From the NCBI RefSeq assembly GCF_020379485.1, contig NC_063450.1:46714681-46778680 (forward strand): 64,000 bases of DNA, written 5' to 3'. Shown piece by piece: positions 32,502-44,394 of the stretch. A program made the translations under genes and the position numbers. The DNA comes from Brassica napus. Its lineage: Eukaryota > Streptophyta > Magnoliopsida > Brassicales > Brassicaceae. Below the pieces are notes generated by a model that saw only the letters and a list, made by a program, of their open reading frames with translations, was not told where the DNA came from and did not search any database. Each line of letters opens with the position of its first letter. Positions within the stretch are counted from its first letter, which is position 1.

Positions 32502-32945
32502 GGGCAAATTTCCAAAATAACACATTTCTAAGTTTATATCACAAAAATAGCATTCAAAAACTAAAAAGACCAAAATAGCACATTTCTAAGTTTATCCTTT
32601 GAAAATTTTAATTTTTTTATTTTTCAAAATTTGAAATCTTATCCCCAAAACCTCATTTTTCAACTCTAAACCCTAAACCCTAAACTCTAAACCCTAAACT
32701 CTAAACTCTAAACCCTAAACCCTAAACTCTAAACCCTAAACCCTAAACCTTAAACCCTAAACCCTAAACTCTAAACCCTAAACCCTAAACTCTAAACCCT
32801 AAACCCTAAATCCTAAACCTTACCCTTTAACTCTAAACCCTAACTTTGTGACTTTTGATAAAACATTAAGTGATATTTTTGTGACTTTTGACCTTGAGTG
32901 CTAGTTTGGGAACAAAAACTTGATTTAGTGCTATTTTTGTTTTTT
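32502..32945. mobile_element. probable small non-autonomous element with telomere-like core
   Basis: The left side starts GGGCAAATTTCCAAAATA and repeats ACATTTCTAAGTTTAT at about 32523 and 32580. The right side (to about 32945) contains AGTGATATTTTTGTGACTTTTG and GTGCTATTTTTGTTTTTTTC, complementary in character to CAAAAATAGCA near the left. Near-match 9-mers AAGGAGAAA and AAGAGGAAA flank it. This layout resembles abundant Brassica non-autonomous MULEs, but the ends are not clean. Confidence 0.45.
32657..32848. repeat. interstitial telomere-like repeats
   Basis: More than twenty copies of AAACCCT/AAACTCT, the complement of the plant telomere word TTTAGGG with frequent one-base variants (CTCTAA, TCCTAA, CCTTAA). 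Confidence 0.9.
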
Positions 32946-33280
32946 TCTCAAGAGGAAATATGAATCTTATTCAAAAATGATAAATATGTCTCCTCAGTGT
33001 GGTAAAGAGAAACATGAAATTTCTCCATAAAATATTCCAAAGTTTCAGTATTATATACCTTCAAAAATTAAGTAATTTTATTAAAAACTGAATCATGAAT
33101 ATAATACATAACTAATTTTATTACAATTATCAATACAAAATATCAAAAGATATTTAAAATAATCATATTTATCATTTTTAAACAATTATTCTTAGAAAAA
33201 TATTTAACAAAAACACATAATGATAAAAACAATTTTAATTTGAAAAGTTATAACAAATATATTGTTACAAAACATTCAAA

Positions 33281-33308
33281 TCCGCGAAACTGCGGGCATT
33301 CACCTAGT
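33281..33308 (+). mobile_element. candidate Helitron 3' end
   Basis: TCCGCGAAACTGCGGG can form a short stem (CCGC/GCGG) and is followed after 9-10 bases by CTAGT at 33304-33308. A hairpin just before CTRR-T is the usual Helitron 3' terminus. No 5' terminus or helicase gene was found, so this would be a non-autonomous copy at best. Confidence 0.35.
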
Positions 33309-33618
33309 AATATATTAAATGAAATAGCTGCCGACTGGTGCTTTAAATACTTCATTCAATATTTCATGTTAATTAATGTAATAAAACTAAAAAGAAACTA
33401 AGAATGAAAGATCGGTCAGGTCAATTAATGGCAACTATGAAAGTTAGTGATGTGAAAAGGTTTTTCAGTGATGCATTATTGTACCTTCACCATTTTTTTT
33501 CTTTAAAAAAAATAAAACCAAGAAAATAATACAGACAGCAAAAAGAGACTGACAGAGTTTTCGATAAAATCATCCGCGTGTCGTGCTGCCATTAGTTGAA
33601 TAAGGTTTGAGTCTGTGT

Positions 33619-33627
33619 TATAAAAGG
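33619..33627 (+). promoter_or_regulatory. TATA box of the HIPP gene
   Basis: TATAAAAGG, 96 bp upstream of the ATG at 33715, followed by a CT-rich leader. Confidence 0.65.
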
Positions 33628-33714
33628 CTACAACTTACCACCACCCATCTCTCTCTCTTGAAGTAGACTCTAGGCCACCGTCAGATCTAAGATCTCATCT
33701 CTCAGTTCCAAGCC

Positions 33715-35031
33715 ATGGCCGAGAAGGGCAAGGAGAAGGTTGTTTTCTTCTCTTCTCATTCTTGTTTTGTTTTACTTTCGGTTGACAGAGAAAGTCGTGG
33801 TTTTTGTATGTGGGTGGGTCTTTAGAATTAAATTAACTATCTTATGGAGCTTTTGATTCTCTCCTTTTCTGCTCATTTCTTGTTTTTAAAATATTTTCTT
33901 GTGGATTTTTTTTTTGTATTTGTATTTGTGAGATGTGTTGGTTTTGTATGGACTAAAATAATGCAATCAAACCATTTAAAAAGGGTAAAACTCGTGGGAG
34001 TGATAAGAGAATCTTCCTTTCTTTGTGTCAGAGATCGAATCAGTTCTTTCTCGGTAATTAGATGTTTTAGAAACGTCTAAACATAAAGTGTTTTGTTTCG
34101 ACTTTTACCACTAATAAGAAAGAACCTGAAGATTTTAATGACGTCAATATCCAAAAAAAAAAAAAAAAACAGGTAACTATGATGAAGTTGAAGGTGGATC
34201 TTGAGTGTGCCAAGTGTTACAAGAAGGTCAAGAAGGTTCTTTGCAAATTCCCTCGTGAGTTACTTTTTCTCTTAACAAGATTCTTGTGGATTATCATTAG
34301 TTTGAGTTTGATTTTGATTGGTTGAGGAAATGGACTGAGTGGATGATGCTTTTGTGTGGTTTTGAACAAGAGAAATCAGAGACCAAGTGTTTGATGAGAA
34401 GTCCAACATAGTCATCATCAAGGTGGTTTGCTGCAGCCCTGAGAAGATCATGGACAAACTCTGTTCTAAAGGTGGCGGCTCTATCAAGACTATCGAGATC
34501 GTCCAGCCACCCAAGCCGCCTCAGGCTCAGCCTCAGCCACAAGCTCAGCCTCCTCCCCAAAAGCCCAAAGATGCTCCCAAAGCCGCCGAGAAGCCTAAGG
34601 AGGGCGAGAAGCCTAAGCAACCTGAAAAGCCCAAGGAGTCTGGAAAGCCGAAGGAAGCTGAGAAGCCTAAGCAAGCAGAGAAGCCCAAAGAAGCCGACAA
34701 ACCCGCAGCGCCTAAAGCCGCACCAGCTCCTGCACAGGGACAGGCGCCTGCTGCAGCCCCAAAGCAGGCTGGACCACCACCACAAGCGATGCCGATGATG
34801 ACACATGGGCAGCCAGTAGCGATGTGTTATGGGCCATACTATGATGGTTTTGGAGGTGGGCCAGCGTTCAGTGGATACGGAATGCCTCCGCAGCCGCAAC
34901 AGTACGAGACTTATGGCCGACCTGTGTATGACAGCTGGGGAGGAGGACCACCACCTAGTTACCGACAATGCAACCTCAATAGATGCGATTACTTCAGCGA
35001 AGAGAATCCACAAAGCTGCTCCATCATGTGA
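33715..35031 (+). CDS. heavy-metal-associated isoprenylated protein (HIPP), At4g16380-like
   Basis: Three exons join in frame: 33715-33738, 34173-34254, 34373-35031, for 254 residues. The acceptor at 34372 is chosen because it gives FPQIRDQVFDEKSN in frame. The N-terminal HMA-type domain (MMKLKVDLECAKC...) keeps both metal-binding cysteines (Cys-Ala-Lys-Cys). A long Lys/Pro/Glu-rich tract of PKEAEKPK-like repeats follows, then a Gly/Pro/Tyr-rich part, and the chain ends in CSIM, a CaaX box for farnesylation. HIPPs bind metals or protein partners at membranes or in the nucleus. It appears complete and orthologous to At4g16380 from memory. The first exon codes only eight residues. Confidence 0.9.
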
Positions 35032-35538
35032 TATGAGTTATTCCCCTTTACTCACTCTCTTTGAATCTTGATACAAATAATGAAAAGAATATATAGAGAG
35101 ATGTTTACGTGTAATCTTGTGATGGGGTCCATAAGGAAGGATCGTTGTATTTTGTAAACATTATAAGAAAACTGTTTCATTTTCTTAAATATGAATCAAG
35201 AATAATAGTATTTCCCTTTTATCATTTATATCTATTTTTCTTACGAAGCTACTAGTTCTCATGAAAGATCTTCGTAATGCTAGGAAACTCAGGCTTATAC
35301 ACATTTTTTGATTAGGTCTGCTTCTCCTTAGTTCATGGTTTTTCTCTTTATTATCCTCCTATTGACTTTAATGATGAGGGGGTTGGCAAATTGACTTTTC
35401 CTCCTAGTAAGCATGCTCTATTGATTTGTGTTTCATTTTACAAGTAATATTTAGGACTTTAGACATTATTCATATCAAACAAGATATGTTTTTCAAGTGC
35501 TGTTACATTAGCTGAGCGTACTAAAGAAAAAGAGTTAG
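35032..35538. other. 3' flank of the HIPP gene
   Basis: AT-rich with several ATAAA/AATAATG words that could guide polyadenylation. No further gene is visible. Confidence 0.45.
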
Positions 35539-35886
35539 TTGTCATATGATGGTCCGCACGTTGGTCCAAGAGTTGAATATAAAACTGTACGAGTCAAGGC
35601 ATCATCACAAACCACATCACTACACAATATGGGCATTCACACATTGCGATGTAAGAGTGGAAAGAAAGTTAGAGATGTCTTATTGGATGAGAAAGCAACA
35701 GAGAAGGCCAAGAATCCACCTCGAGGGACAAGGCGGCGCATAAAGATCATTCTGACGAGAAAGCAGCTCGAGCTGCTACTACTGAATAGTGCAGAAGGCG
35801 TTTCCTCTAAGCTCCCAAAGACTTATGGTAGCTGCAAGCGGAAATGGAAGCCATCTTTGCAGACAATAGTAGAGGTAGATAACTAA
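35539..35886 (+). pseudogene. eroded ORF with PADRE/DUF4228-like C-terminus
   Basis: An open frame runs from a TAG at 35536 to the stop at 35886. Its first ATG is at 35629, giving at most 85 residues (MGIHTLRCKSGKKVRDVL...). The C-terminal stretch RRRIKIILTRKQLELLLLNS followed by KRKWKPSLQTI resembles the end of plant PADRE (DUF4228) proteins, where a KIxxTRKQLExLL segment precedes a W-x-P-x-L-x-x-I signature. The usual N-terminus is not found upstream. It may be a relic or a last exon whose partner I missed. I do not know its Arabidopsis counterpart. Confidence 0.35.
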
Positions 35887-36612
35887 TGATGTCCTTACTC
35901 TTCATACTCAGTTTCTGTACAAGTTTGAATCTCCATGTAGCTTGCAGCAGAGTAAGCAGAAGTGAGAGAGTTTTGATCACAACTCCATCTAGTAGTTGGA
36001 TTTTTCCTTGTCAGTCTTGTGTTCAAAAGAAAGATCTTGTGATCTGTAAAGTGTTCAACTTGCAGTTCCTTTTATGGGTTTGTTTTTGTTAACCTATTAA
36101 GTTGTTATCTCGAATTCTTTAATGTTAAATCAATTACTTTTGTGTGGTAATGACAAAGTTGATGCCTTTCCATTGGAATATGATGAAAAGGAAGAAACTT
36201 TGCAAAGCGATTCGATTCTTGTTCCTTCATTCTCCTCTTTTTTTATTTGTAAATAGTTTTCTATTCTTTCTAAAACAAAGTCTTTGTGTTTGGTAATCAA
36301 AGATGAAGAAAAGAGACGAAACCCATTCCCCTGGACAAAGCCATCTGCAATGACGGTTATGCCCCTTCACATTCTCCAAACCATGGGGGTCTTCATGTCA
36401 TTGTAGGTAGAGTAGTTATGAATCATCGGTTAAACTAATGGTAAACATAGGGAATAATCATTCACCAAGCACAAGCCACTAAAGAAAAGCACCTGAGAAC
36501 TTGTGTTGATCAACCAAGCTGACGTTAAAAACCATCTCAATCCCCTTCCTCACAAGCTGCATTCATCATAGTTCTTAGCTTCAACATATCTCTCTCTCTG
36601 GATCAACAAGAA
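35887..36612. other. intergenic region upstream of the 88-residue membrane protein gene
   Basis: No gene visible. Likely contains the promoter of the downstream gene. No clear TATA box. Confidence 0.4.
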
Positions 36613-36879
36613 ATGGAGATTCAAGCAAGACTAATGGAGTACAAGTTCCATGTCATGATCACAATCATCGTGATCGTGGTTCTGTCGTCCCTCGTGTACG
36701 CAGCACCGAGAATCCTCGACATATTAGCTTACTTCTGGCCTCTGTTTGCGTCAACGGCCGCCTTCTTAGCAATGGCAATCACCTCCGGCGGCTTTCAACA
36801 GCTCTCAGATGAAGCTACCGGCGAGGGAATCATGGATTACGTCGCCGGACGGCCTGAAGATTCTTACAAATATAATTAA
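36613..36879 (+). CDS. small membrane protein, At4g16400-like
   Basis: Single exon, 88 residues. Two hydrophobic helices: roughly residues 15-35 (ITIIVIVVLSSLVYA) and 37-60 (ILDILAYFWPLFASTAAFLA). The polar C-terminus is EGIMDYVAGRPEDSYKYN. It matches from memory an uncharacterised transmembrane protein at At4g16400. It is convergent with the next gene, whose stop is only 158 bp away. No catalytic motif is visible, so no function is proposed. Confidence 0.8.
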   Translation: MEIQARLMEYKFHVMITIIVIVVLSSLVYAAPRILDILAYFWPLFASTAAFLAMAITSGGFQQLSDEATGEGIMDYVAGRPEDSYKYN

Positions 36880-37037
36880 AAGATTTGTACCCATCTCCTA
36901 AGTCTAACAATGTACAAAGTTGATCCCTTTATGTCAAATAAAATGTTGATTGATTATAAGACTATGCAGAAACAGAGTATCAATGACCATAACAGAGTAT
37001 TATTAATGAAACAGAACAAACAGACTCTCTCTAGTCT

Positions 37038-37583
37038 CTAGTATCCATAATCATAAGCGAACTCGTTGACACCAACCATAGCCGAGACCACTTGCGAGAC
37101 GATATAGAAGCTTCCACCTAAGATGATCACAATGAGAACGGCGGAGATTGGGTTCTTGAGTAGCTCGAAAATGGGCTCAAAGACAGCTGAGAGAGCTCCG
37201 GTGCTGACGGTGAGAGCGTAAAGACCGTACCTTCTCACGTTGTCCCAAAACTCTTCCATCAAAGGACCTTCTGGTCCCAAAGCCATCGCCTTTTCTCCGT
37301 CCATTCCCATCACCAAAGCCATCATCAGCCCTACCGAGACACCGGTCACCAAAGCTTGTCTCAGTTGCTTCTTCTCCAGACCCAAAGTTTGTGTCCTTTC
37401 AAGCTTGGTTCTGTTATTTTCCACCGTTAATCTTTTGCACTGAACGCGGCACGATGGCCTGGTGCTTATGCTTGAGCTCGGAGACACCTTAGCTGCTGGT
37501 AATAATCTGCTACTGCTCAAATGGAGGTGAGGTTGCAGAGAAGATACTTTCATTTTGGGGAGAGACATCATCATCATAGTCAT
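37038..37583 (-). CDS. plastid-targeted membrane protein, At4g16410-like
   Basis: Single exon, 181 residues. The first 50 residues are rich in Ser and basic residues with few acidic ones, as in chloroplast transit peptides. A hydrophobic segment (LVTGVSVGLMMALVMGM) around residue 85 and a second near the C-terminus (ISAVLIVIILGGSFYIVSQV) follow. The middle part GPEGPLMEEFWDNVRRYGLYA is well conserved in plants. It corresponds from memory to At4g16410. A thylakoid or envelope location is inferred. Confidence 0.8.
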   Translation of the reverse strand: MTMMMMSLPKMKVSSLQPHLHLSSSRLLPAAKVSPSSSISTRPSCRVQCKRLTVENNRTKLERTQTLGLEKKQLRQALVTGVSVGLMMALVMGMDGEKAMALGPEGPLMEEFWDNVRRYGLYALTVSTGALSAVFEPIFELLKNPISAVLIVIILGGSFYIVSQVVSAMVGVNEFAYDYGY

Positions 37584-37775
37584 CTCACTTCTTCCTTGTA
37601 GTTAGTCTGATTCTATCTTTATATACTTTTAGATTGTGTGGCTCTCCTGCACCTTATCTCTGCGGATAAGTGAATCATTTTTTATTATTATAAACTACAT
37701 ATTACACAAGGGAATGTCGACAAATAACTCAGTAGAGCTCACACATACATGCATGATAGATACAACACAAGTCCC

Positions 37776-40306
37776 TTAAAGCTGAGCAATACCCTTCTTC
37801 ACAAGCATATCATAAACTCTGTCTACTTTGGTCGGATCAATCTTGAAAAGGCTATAAGCATCTGACTTCTTTGTAACATTCCCTTTGAATATCTCATGTG
37901 ACATCACTTGCTGCATCTGTAGATAAACCGGTGGAACCAACTTGGTCTCGCTGCAAAGACGCTTCTCCTGCCAAAAAAAAAAATCAAACAAACAACTCTC
38001 TTCTTTCAGTTACAGCAATAAAAAAGAAACTCATCTCACGCTTGTTTCAGGTCACTAGACAACTCACGGATTCAGACAGCAGTTGCGACTCTTTGAACCC
38101 AATCATGCCCAAGTCATTCACATAGCTTGAAGATGCTTGCACAGGACTGCTCTCTTTCCCTCTGTTCACCCCTTCTTCGCTCTCTCTCTTCCTCTTCCTC
38201 CCTAGATACCTCTCTGCTTCAGCCGTTGAACGACACCCTGCCATTTGAGCTTCCTGCTCCAACACAATGAGTCCAATCTAAGCAACCAAAACGCACAGTT
38301 TTGAGAGAGTAGCAATGTCCTCCTTACCTTGAGATCTTTGAGCCGTTTCACCATGCGGTACTCGCTCACAACACTATTAAGTAGCTCTTGATGCTCTTCT
38401 TTTGAATGAAAGCGCATGAAAACGTCTAAACGCCGACACTGCTCTTTTTCCTCCTGAGACAGCTCCTTCTCAAAGGGATTTGGGTACAACAGGTTTCTTT
38501 CTAGTATGAACTCCTTTCTACGTTTCCTCTCATCAAGCCTGCATATATATCAGAATCACCTGCATATTAGCATGGACGGCAAAAAAAAAGAGAGACTGTT
38601 TCTCTCCTTGCAATCTTAAAACTTGTACCTTTTCGAAAAGATACGCAAGACACGCAGCTTCAGCTTTTTCTCTTCGGGAGTATCGTTCTGTTTGAACTCC
38701 ATCTCAGCCAAGAGCTGCTCAGCATCATTGTCATATTCAGGGTCGAACTCTTCTCTTTTGTGGTTGTAACTACTCAGTTCAACCAAAGAGTTGTTTCCCG
38801 GGGTGACAGGTTTCTTTCCTCCAAAGCTCCTGTCTGTATGAGATTCTGACCACAAATCACATCAAAACATAGGAAAAAGGGAGAATATATCTACCAGTAT
38901 AGACACAATAACAAATATTGAGCCCTTTTTGTTGGATTTTTAAAATACGGTCGATCAAATTAACTTCTTACTTACTAGATCAGATATAACTACTGGTGCA
39001 AGCCAGAGCAAGAAAAACACAACGAGAAGCACAACTATGTTTGAATCAGATATAACAATACCAAGCAAAAGGACTCACCTTTTTGTGTGTCTTCAACTCT
39101 GCAAGAGATTTGGAAAAGAGATGAGAAAGGGTATCACTATAGAGAATCTGCGAAGAAGAGAAGGAGAGACATACTTGACTTTAGGAGGAGAAAACGGGTA
39201 ATCTTCTTTCATGTGCTGCGCTACTGTGAAAGAAGAAGCCATGGCTTGAAGTTCTTTTTTGCTCTTCCCTGCTACATGTGACATATCCTGGGAGATAAAA
39301 AAAAACAAACGATACCTCTAAGATTAATAACATAACAAAAAGGCTAGCACTAATATATGTTTATAGGGGCATTACAGGAAGTGGGAAAAAGGGGGAGTTC
39401 AAGTAAATGTTTCTGTAGTGGTCGAGACACTGTTGTTTTCTCTTCGTTCCCACATGCTCCGCGACCTCAGCCCAGTTTCCCATCCCATAAATCTCAAGTC
39501 CCTGGATTAAGACTAGAAATAAAACTACAGTTTCCTGAAAAAGCATAGGCCTCATATCAGAGTAAGGAGATCTAGTACTTTACCTCCAAGAGAAGCATTT
39601 CATCATCCGCACTCCAGTCCGGACAAATAAGTGGGAAAGTTAGATTTCCCTGACAGAACAAACAAACTCTATTTGCCTCAGATAATGACGCTTTCTTAGT
39701 GAATCAAACACTCTGCAAAACTAAATAAAAGATAGGGAGAGAAGCAAATGCAAACTGACCATAACGCGGTAGGCGTGATCACGTTTGTGAGGAGTGATCT
39801 CAGCACCAACAGACATACATTCAACACAGAGATCGAAATCAGGACAGACAGCACATTTGATCCTGATCTTGCCAGTAATGTCTTTCTGGCAATAATCGCA
39901 GTTGTACTTCCCTCCTCCCTCCGTACCTTGAACTGGACTCTCCACAAGAGAAACAATGAGTAAAGAAACAAAAAAAAAAAAGAATCTTTAGAGAAAAGGG
40001 CTAAGCTTGATGAGAGATAGTTTTACCGATAGACGAAGACTCAAAGTTGTCCACATTAGCTGCGTTTTTCTTTTTCCTCGTTCTGCAACCAACACAAAGG
40101 ACACAATCACATAGATTGAAGATAGATAGGGGAGAGCACTATATCTACTGAAAGTTTTCTAAAAGCCACAAAAAATTTGAAGCTATATATGATCATTGTC
40201 CTAATTCGATCAATTTTGAATTCCACAATACTAGAAAAGAGGAGGCATATACTAACCTAAGGGTAGGGTCTTCGAAATTGTGGAAGTTACGACGAGAGCG
40301 ACCCAT
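37776..40306 (-). CDS. ADA2B: transcriptional adapter ADA2b
   Basis: Eleven exons join in frame (complement): 40306-40257, 40082-40027, 39932-39760, 39649-39584, 39501-39376, 39287-39175, 39098-39079, 38845-38629, 38538-38328, 38253-38068, 37967-37776, for 469 residues. In order: a basic N-terminus, the ZZ zinc finger ([21 protein letters not shown]), the SANT/Myb domain ([20 protein letters not shown]), the central ADA2 region ([20 protein letters not shown]) and the C-terminal SWIRM domain ([20 protein letters not shown]). ADA2b bridges the GCN5 acetyltransferase to activators in the SAGA complex. From memory of At4g16420, this copy lacks about 15 residues before [11 protein letters not shown] and differs after ELQAMA. 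Confidence 0.93.
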
Positions 40307-41519
40307 CAATTGATGCCCCCACCCACCCAAGCAGGAGGAGCCCGAACAATGTCGAGTCGACGGAGGGTTACCTTAGAATAAAGATCTAATCGGGAATTCA
40401 ATAACGACGACGGTGGCCTGAGTTCTTCTGTTTAGAACTTTCTGACCTGAGCAGATTTAGGGAAGTCCGACGACAAAAGGGTGTTGTTTCTGTTTACTAA
40501 CGCTATTCTTAAACGCATTTTACTGATTAGTATTAAATTTCTCTACAAATGCATTATTTTATAATTATTATTAGTTTCAATAATTTTAATTTTATACTCT
40601 CTCTCTCTCTCTCTATTTAACTTTAATTGATGTTTAAGATTTTTACACAAAAAATAAAAAATGGAAATTTTTATATAGTTTATCTTAGTAAAATAAAAAT
40701 GACATTAAATAAAACTATTTTAATCAATAAAAATAATGACATTAAATTTTATCTAAAATTTTCAACCAAAAAAAAAAATTTGGACAAAAGAAACAAAAAA
40801 ATTTAAACATCAAATAAATTGAAAGAATAGACATGGATACAACTAACTTCTCTTTTATTCTAAAAAAGTGGTCTTCAATCCTATTTTATTTTACGCTTCA
40901 TAAATGAGGTAAAAGTCTGGAGGGGGGGGAGGGGTTGGGGGAGGGAATAGGAAAATATAAAATTTAACTCAATTACAAAATTACCTGAAAAAATAATAAT
41001 ACTTTATCTGTATCAAAATAATGGATTTTAAGATTTTTACATATCGATTAAAAAATTACAAATTTTTATTCAATTTTAATCTTTTTCGTTTGTCTAAAAA
41101 CAATTATAGTACAGATAATTCAACGAATAAAAAATCATATCGCATAATATAAATATTCAAAAACATAAAATTTCATTTACTTTTTACATAAAATTTTTAA
41201 AACATCACTGAAACAATTTTTGTTTTGAAACACCATTTAAAGTGATGCCGATGGGAGTAATACGTTAGAAATGCTTTGACCAGCTGTTTTCGTATGCTTT
41301 TTTTCTTTTTGGGATTCACAATTGACTTTCTTTCTAATTGCACATGTGCTGCATTCACATTATCATCAAATGCAGTAAGATCATAGGGGTTAGCCAAGAC
41401 CCGAGATAACAATGTGGACCTGATTGGTCAGCGGTGATGGCTAGTAATTAGTGGGATCTCTATAGTAAGCCTTGCAGTTCTTTCACGTGTTTGCTTATTT
41501 ATTTGCACGAGTTTTCCTT
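40307..41519. other. intergenic region upstream of ADA2b
   Basis: Contains the presumed ADA2b promoter and leader, a CT microsatellite at about 40600-40614 and a G-rich tract at 40922-40945. No gene visible. Confidence 0.45.
40922..40945 (+). other. G-quadruplex-type G-run cluster
   Basis: Four G-runs of 8, 4, 5 and 3 separated by single A, TT and A. This satisfies the usual short-loop quadruplex pattern. It lies about 600 bp upstream of the ADA2b start. Confidence 0.75.
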
Positions 41520-41524
41520 GCAAC

Positions 41525-42312
41525 TGTAGGAACTTTATTTTACAGACAACTGATATTTGTAAAAAATAATATAAACATAGATTAAAATTTCAATACCAAA
41601 ATATAAAAATAAAAAAGAATTGCAGAGTCGAAATAGTTAATTTCTTTCCTTAAATCTTTAAACGCCAAGTGTGACGGTTTCATGGCGCTCAGATTCCCAG
41701 GATACAACTGCAGCATTGTTTCTGTTTACCATCACCGAAAAACAGAATCTATCGACCATATTTCTGTGATGTACTCTCAGACTCAAAATAAAATAAAAAT
41801 ACTAGCATAACTATTCTGAGTGGAGAAATGTTTTTTGATTGTATGAATGTGTGTATTTTCTATAATGCTAACAAACCCTTTTATAGAAAAATCATGAGAA
41901 GCACGAGTTTCATTTTTCAACACAAAAAATGAAACCTCCATGGTGCACTAATGGAGTCTTTAATTCTTGTCAATTATTATGTGAATTTATTCCACATTTT
42001 GACCAAGAAATTAAAGAGTAAAATTATTTTTTGTTTGACCAATTCAAACTCAATAATATACTTTAAAATGAATTTCTTTTTTATATTTTATCAATATAAA
42101 AGATCAACATATATTTGATTTAAGTTAATGAACATGAAGTCCAACTAACAAATCAAAACTCAAATCCAAGATCAAATATCTAATGTATGTATTTGCTACT
42201 TTATACAAGATTCTTAAATCACACACATTAGACCTCAATTTCTCATTCAAATAAAACTTCATTTTTGACATATGAATACCTTATTCATAATGTTCAAAAA
42301 ATAGTTCCAACA
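41525..42312. repeat. left LTR
   Basis: Matches about 44395-45190. Contains a TATA-like CTTTTATAG near 41878 (44770 in the right copy). Confidence 0.85.
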
Positions 42313-44394
42313 ATCCCCCACATGAATAGAAATGACTCTAGACACTGGACGACTCGACAGACTTGACTTCCTAGACAAGACTCGACCTAAGGACTTTTGA
42401 GAGTACAAACGAAAAATCCACTGCATGATGAGTTGGTAGCAATTTTCCAACCTTGAATCAGTCATTGTTAATAGCTATCGGATTTACTCGGCCAAGAGGT
42501 GGTCATGATGTCTTGAACCTCTCGGGCTTTGGTGTAAACCTAGACAATAGCTACAACACAGCTTTATTCTCTCACAGAACTAGGTTCTCTATTGTGTTCA
42601 TTTTGGCCGTGAACAGTCCTGGTAATCATGAGTGAACTTGGAGAATTTAGCATTTCCTTCATTCTCCTAGAAACGGCCCCATTTCACACTCACAAGGTGA
42701 TTTGCCATTAGTTTTGTTTAGAGGAGTATCATGTACTACTCCATTCATATCTCAAAACAATGGACACAAATCATTAAAAGCTAATGCTTATCCTTTATTC
42801 CTTACATGTAGCACTGTTTAATCATCATAGGAACTGGGTATAGACCGAAGTCATACAGTGTTTTGGGCAGATTTAGTTTGACTTAGTTGTCTCCTTGAAC
42901 CTATTTCTTGGGATCTCCAGTCAGTTAGGTAGAGTTACCGCCAAACCTCATCTTAATTCACAGGCTACCCATTCATTTAGATGATATAACAACTTGATCT
43001 CATGACACACCTTTAATATAAGGATCCTAGATTGTCATCAGAATGAACATAATCTCTTGAGATTGGTCGAGATCAATTGTCTAATGATTTTTGTCATCTT
43101 TTATTCAAGATACAATTAACCATTATACACAAAACTCAGTGTATGACACTAGTTTTTTTTTTAAATCATGTTGTGATAACTATCACTAAGTTCATATGAC
43201 CTCTTGCCAACGACTTTATATAATATGGTAAGCAAAGCTTCCCCCACATTTCTTGAGGTAACTTAAAAACATGCATATTTACATTTAACATCTCTTAAGA
43301 GTTTAGAAAGTTAATCTACAACTCTTTTAGATTTAAATGAATAAAAAGAAATTTCGAAAATTATTACAATTTTCTTGAAAAATGTGTTTCATTCTTAGAA
43401 ATTCACATTTTACATGCAAATATTTTCATAGTTCTCTCAAGTTGATTTATAAATCCAACTTGTATGTTTTGGATTTTTCCAAAACCATATTTTTCTTTTT
43501 AGCAAATATACATATCATTATAAGATATTATTTTTGCCATCAAAACCATTATATGATTATTCTCAACCATATTGACTTTATAAACTACAATACACATGTC
43601 AGTTTTAGTCATGTTGGTCTGAAAATTCTCACTGTTTTTGCATGGTCAATCTTTTTTACAAAATTGCATTTAAGCATTGATGAAATAGAAATGTTTTTGA
43701 TTAATATCAATACATTTTATTTCCTATGACAAATGATTTATATGTGGCAGACCTCTCCCAAACTTAAGTTGGGGCGTCGATTCACAAAAATCCATTTTCA
43801 TCCATATAATTTGATCTCTCAAAGATCAAAATGTTTTTTTATATATATATATAACTATGGTATCACCATACTTAAAAATTGAATCAATTTTCTTTTCTCA
43901 TGATCAAGCTTTTCTTTTCTCTTGATCAAGCACTTAATAATCAAATTAAGTATTTCCAAGAAAATCTGAAACAAGAAATCAAAACGTTAGTCATTCTCAT
44001 TCTTGATAATTAAAACAAATAAATTATCTTTAACCAAGTCAAACATTTACACATTTTTGACTATTGAAAAAAAAAACGTTTTTAATTATTTAATAACAAA
44101 AATCAAGATACCAAATCAGAATCTCTAAAGTCTTTAAACGACTTTCAGCAAATCAAAGTTAAAGTCAAAGTCTCAAAGACAACATTGATGATCAAGCGTG
44201 AGGCTGTAAGAAGTTAAACAAGTTAACGCAAGGATGCCAAAAATAATAATAATTAATTGATCAATTAACCAGTAAACGATGATAAACGATTGAAACTAAA
44301 CCATAGTATGAATCGGATCTGAATAGTCAATAACTACTGATCCATGAACAAAACTCTTTCTTCTTTTGAATACCTGTTATTGAATCGTTTAACA

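Noticed and set aside
34297..35013. 238-codon minus-strand frame
   Set aside because: It is the antisense of the repetitive Pro/Lys region of the HIPP gene.
35539..35628. Use of TTG at 35539 as a start codon
   Set aside because: Plant nuclear genes rarely start at TTG, and the first ATG in frame is 35629.
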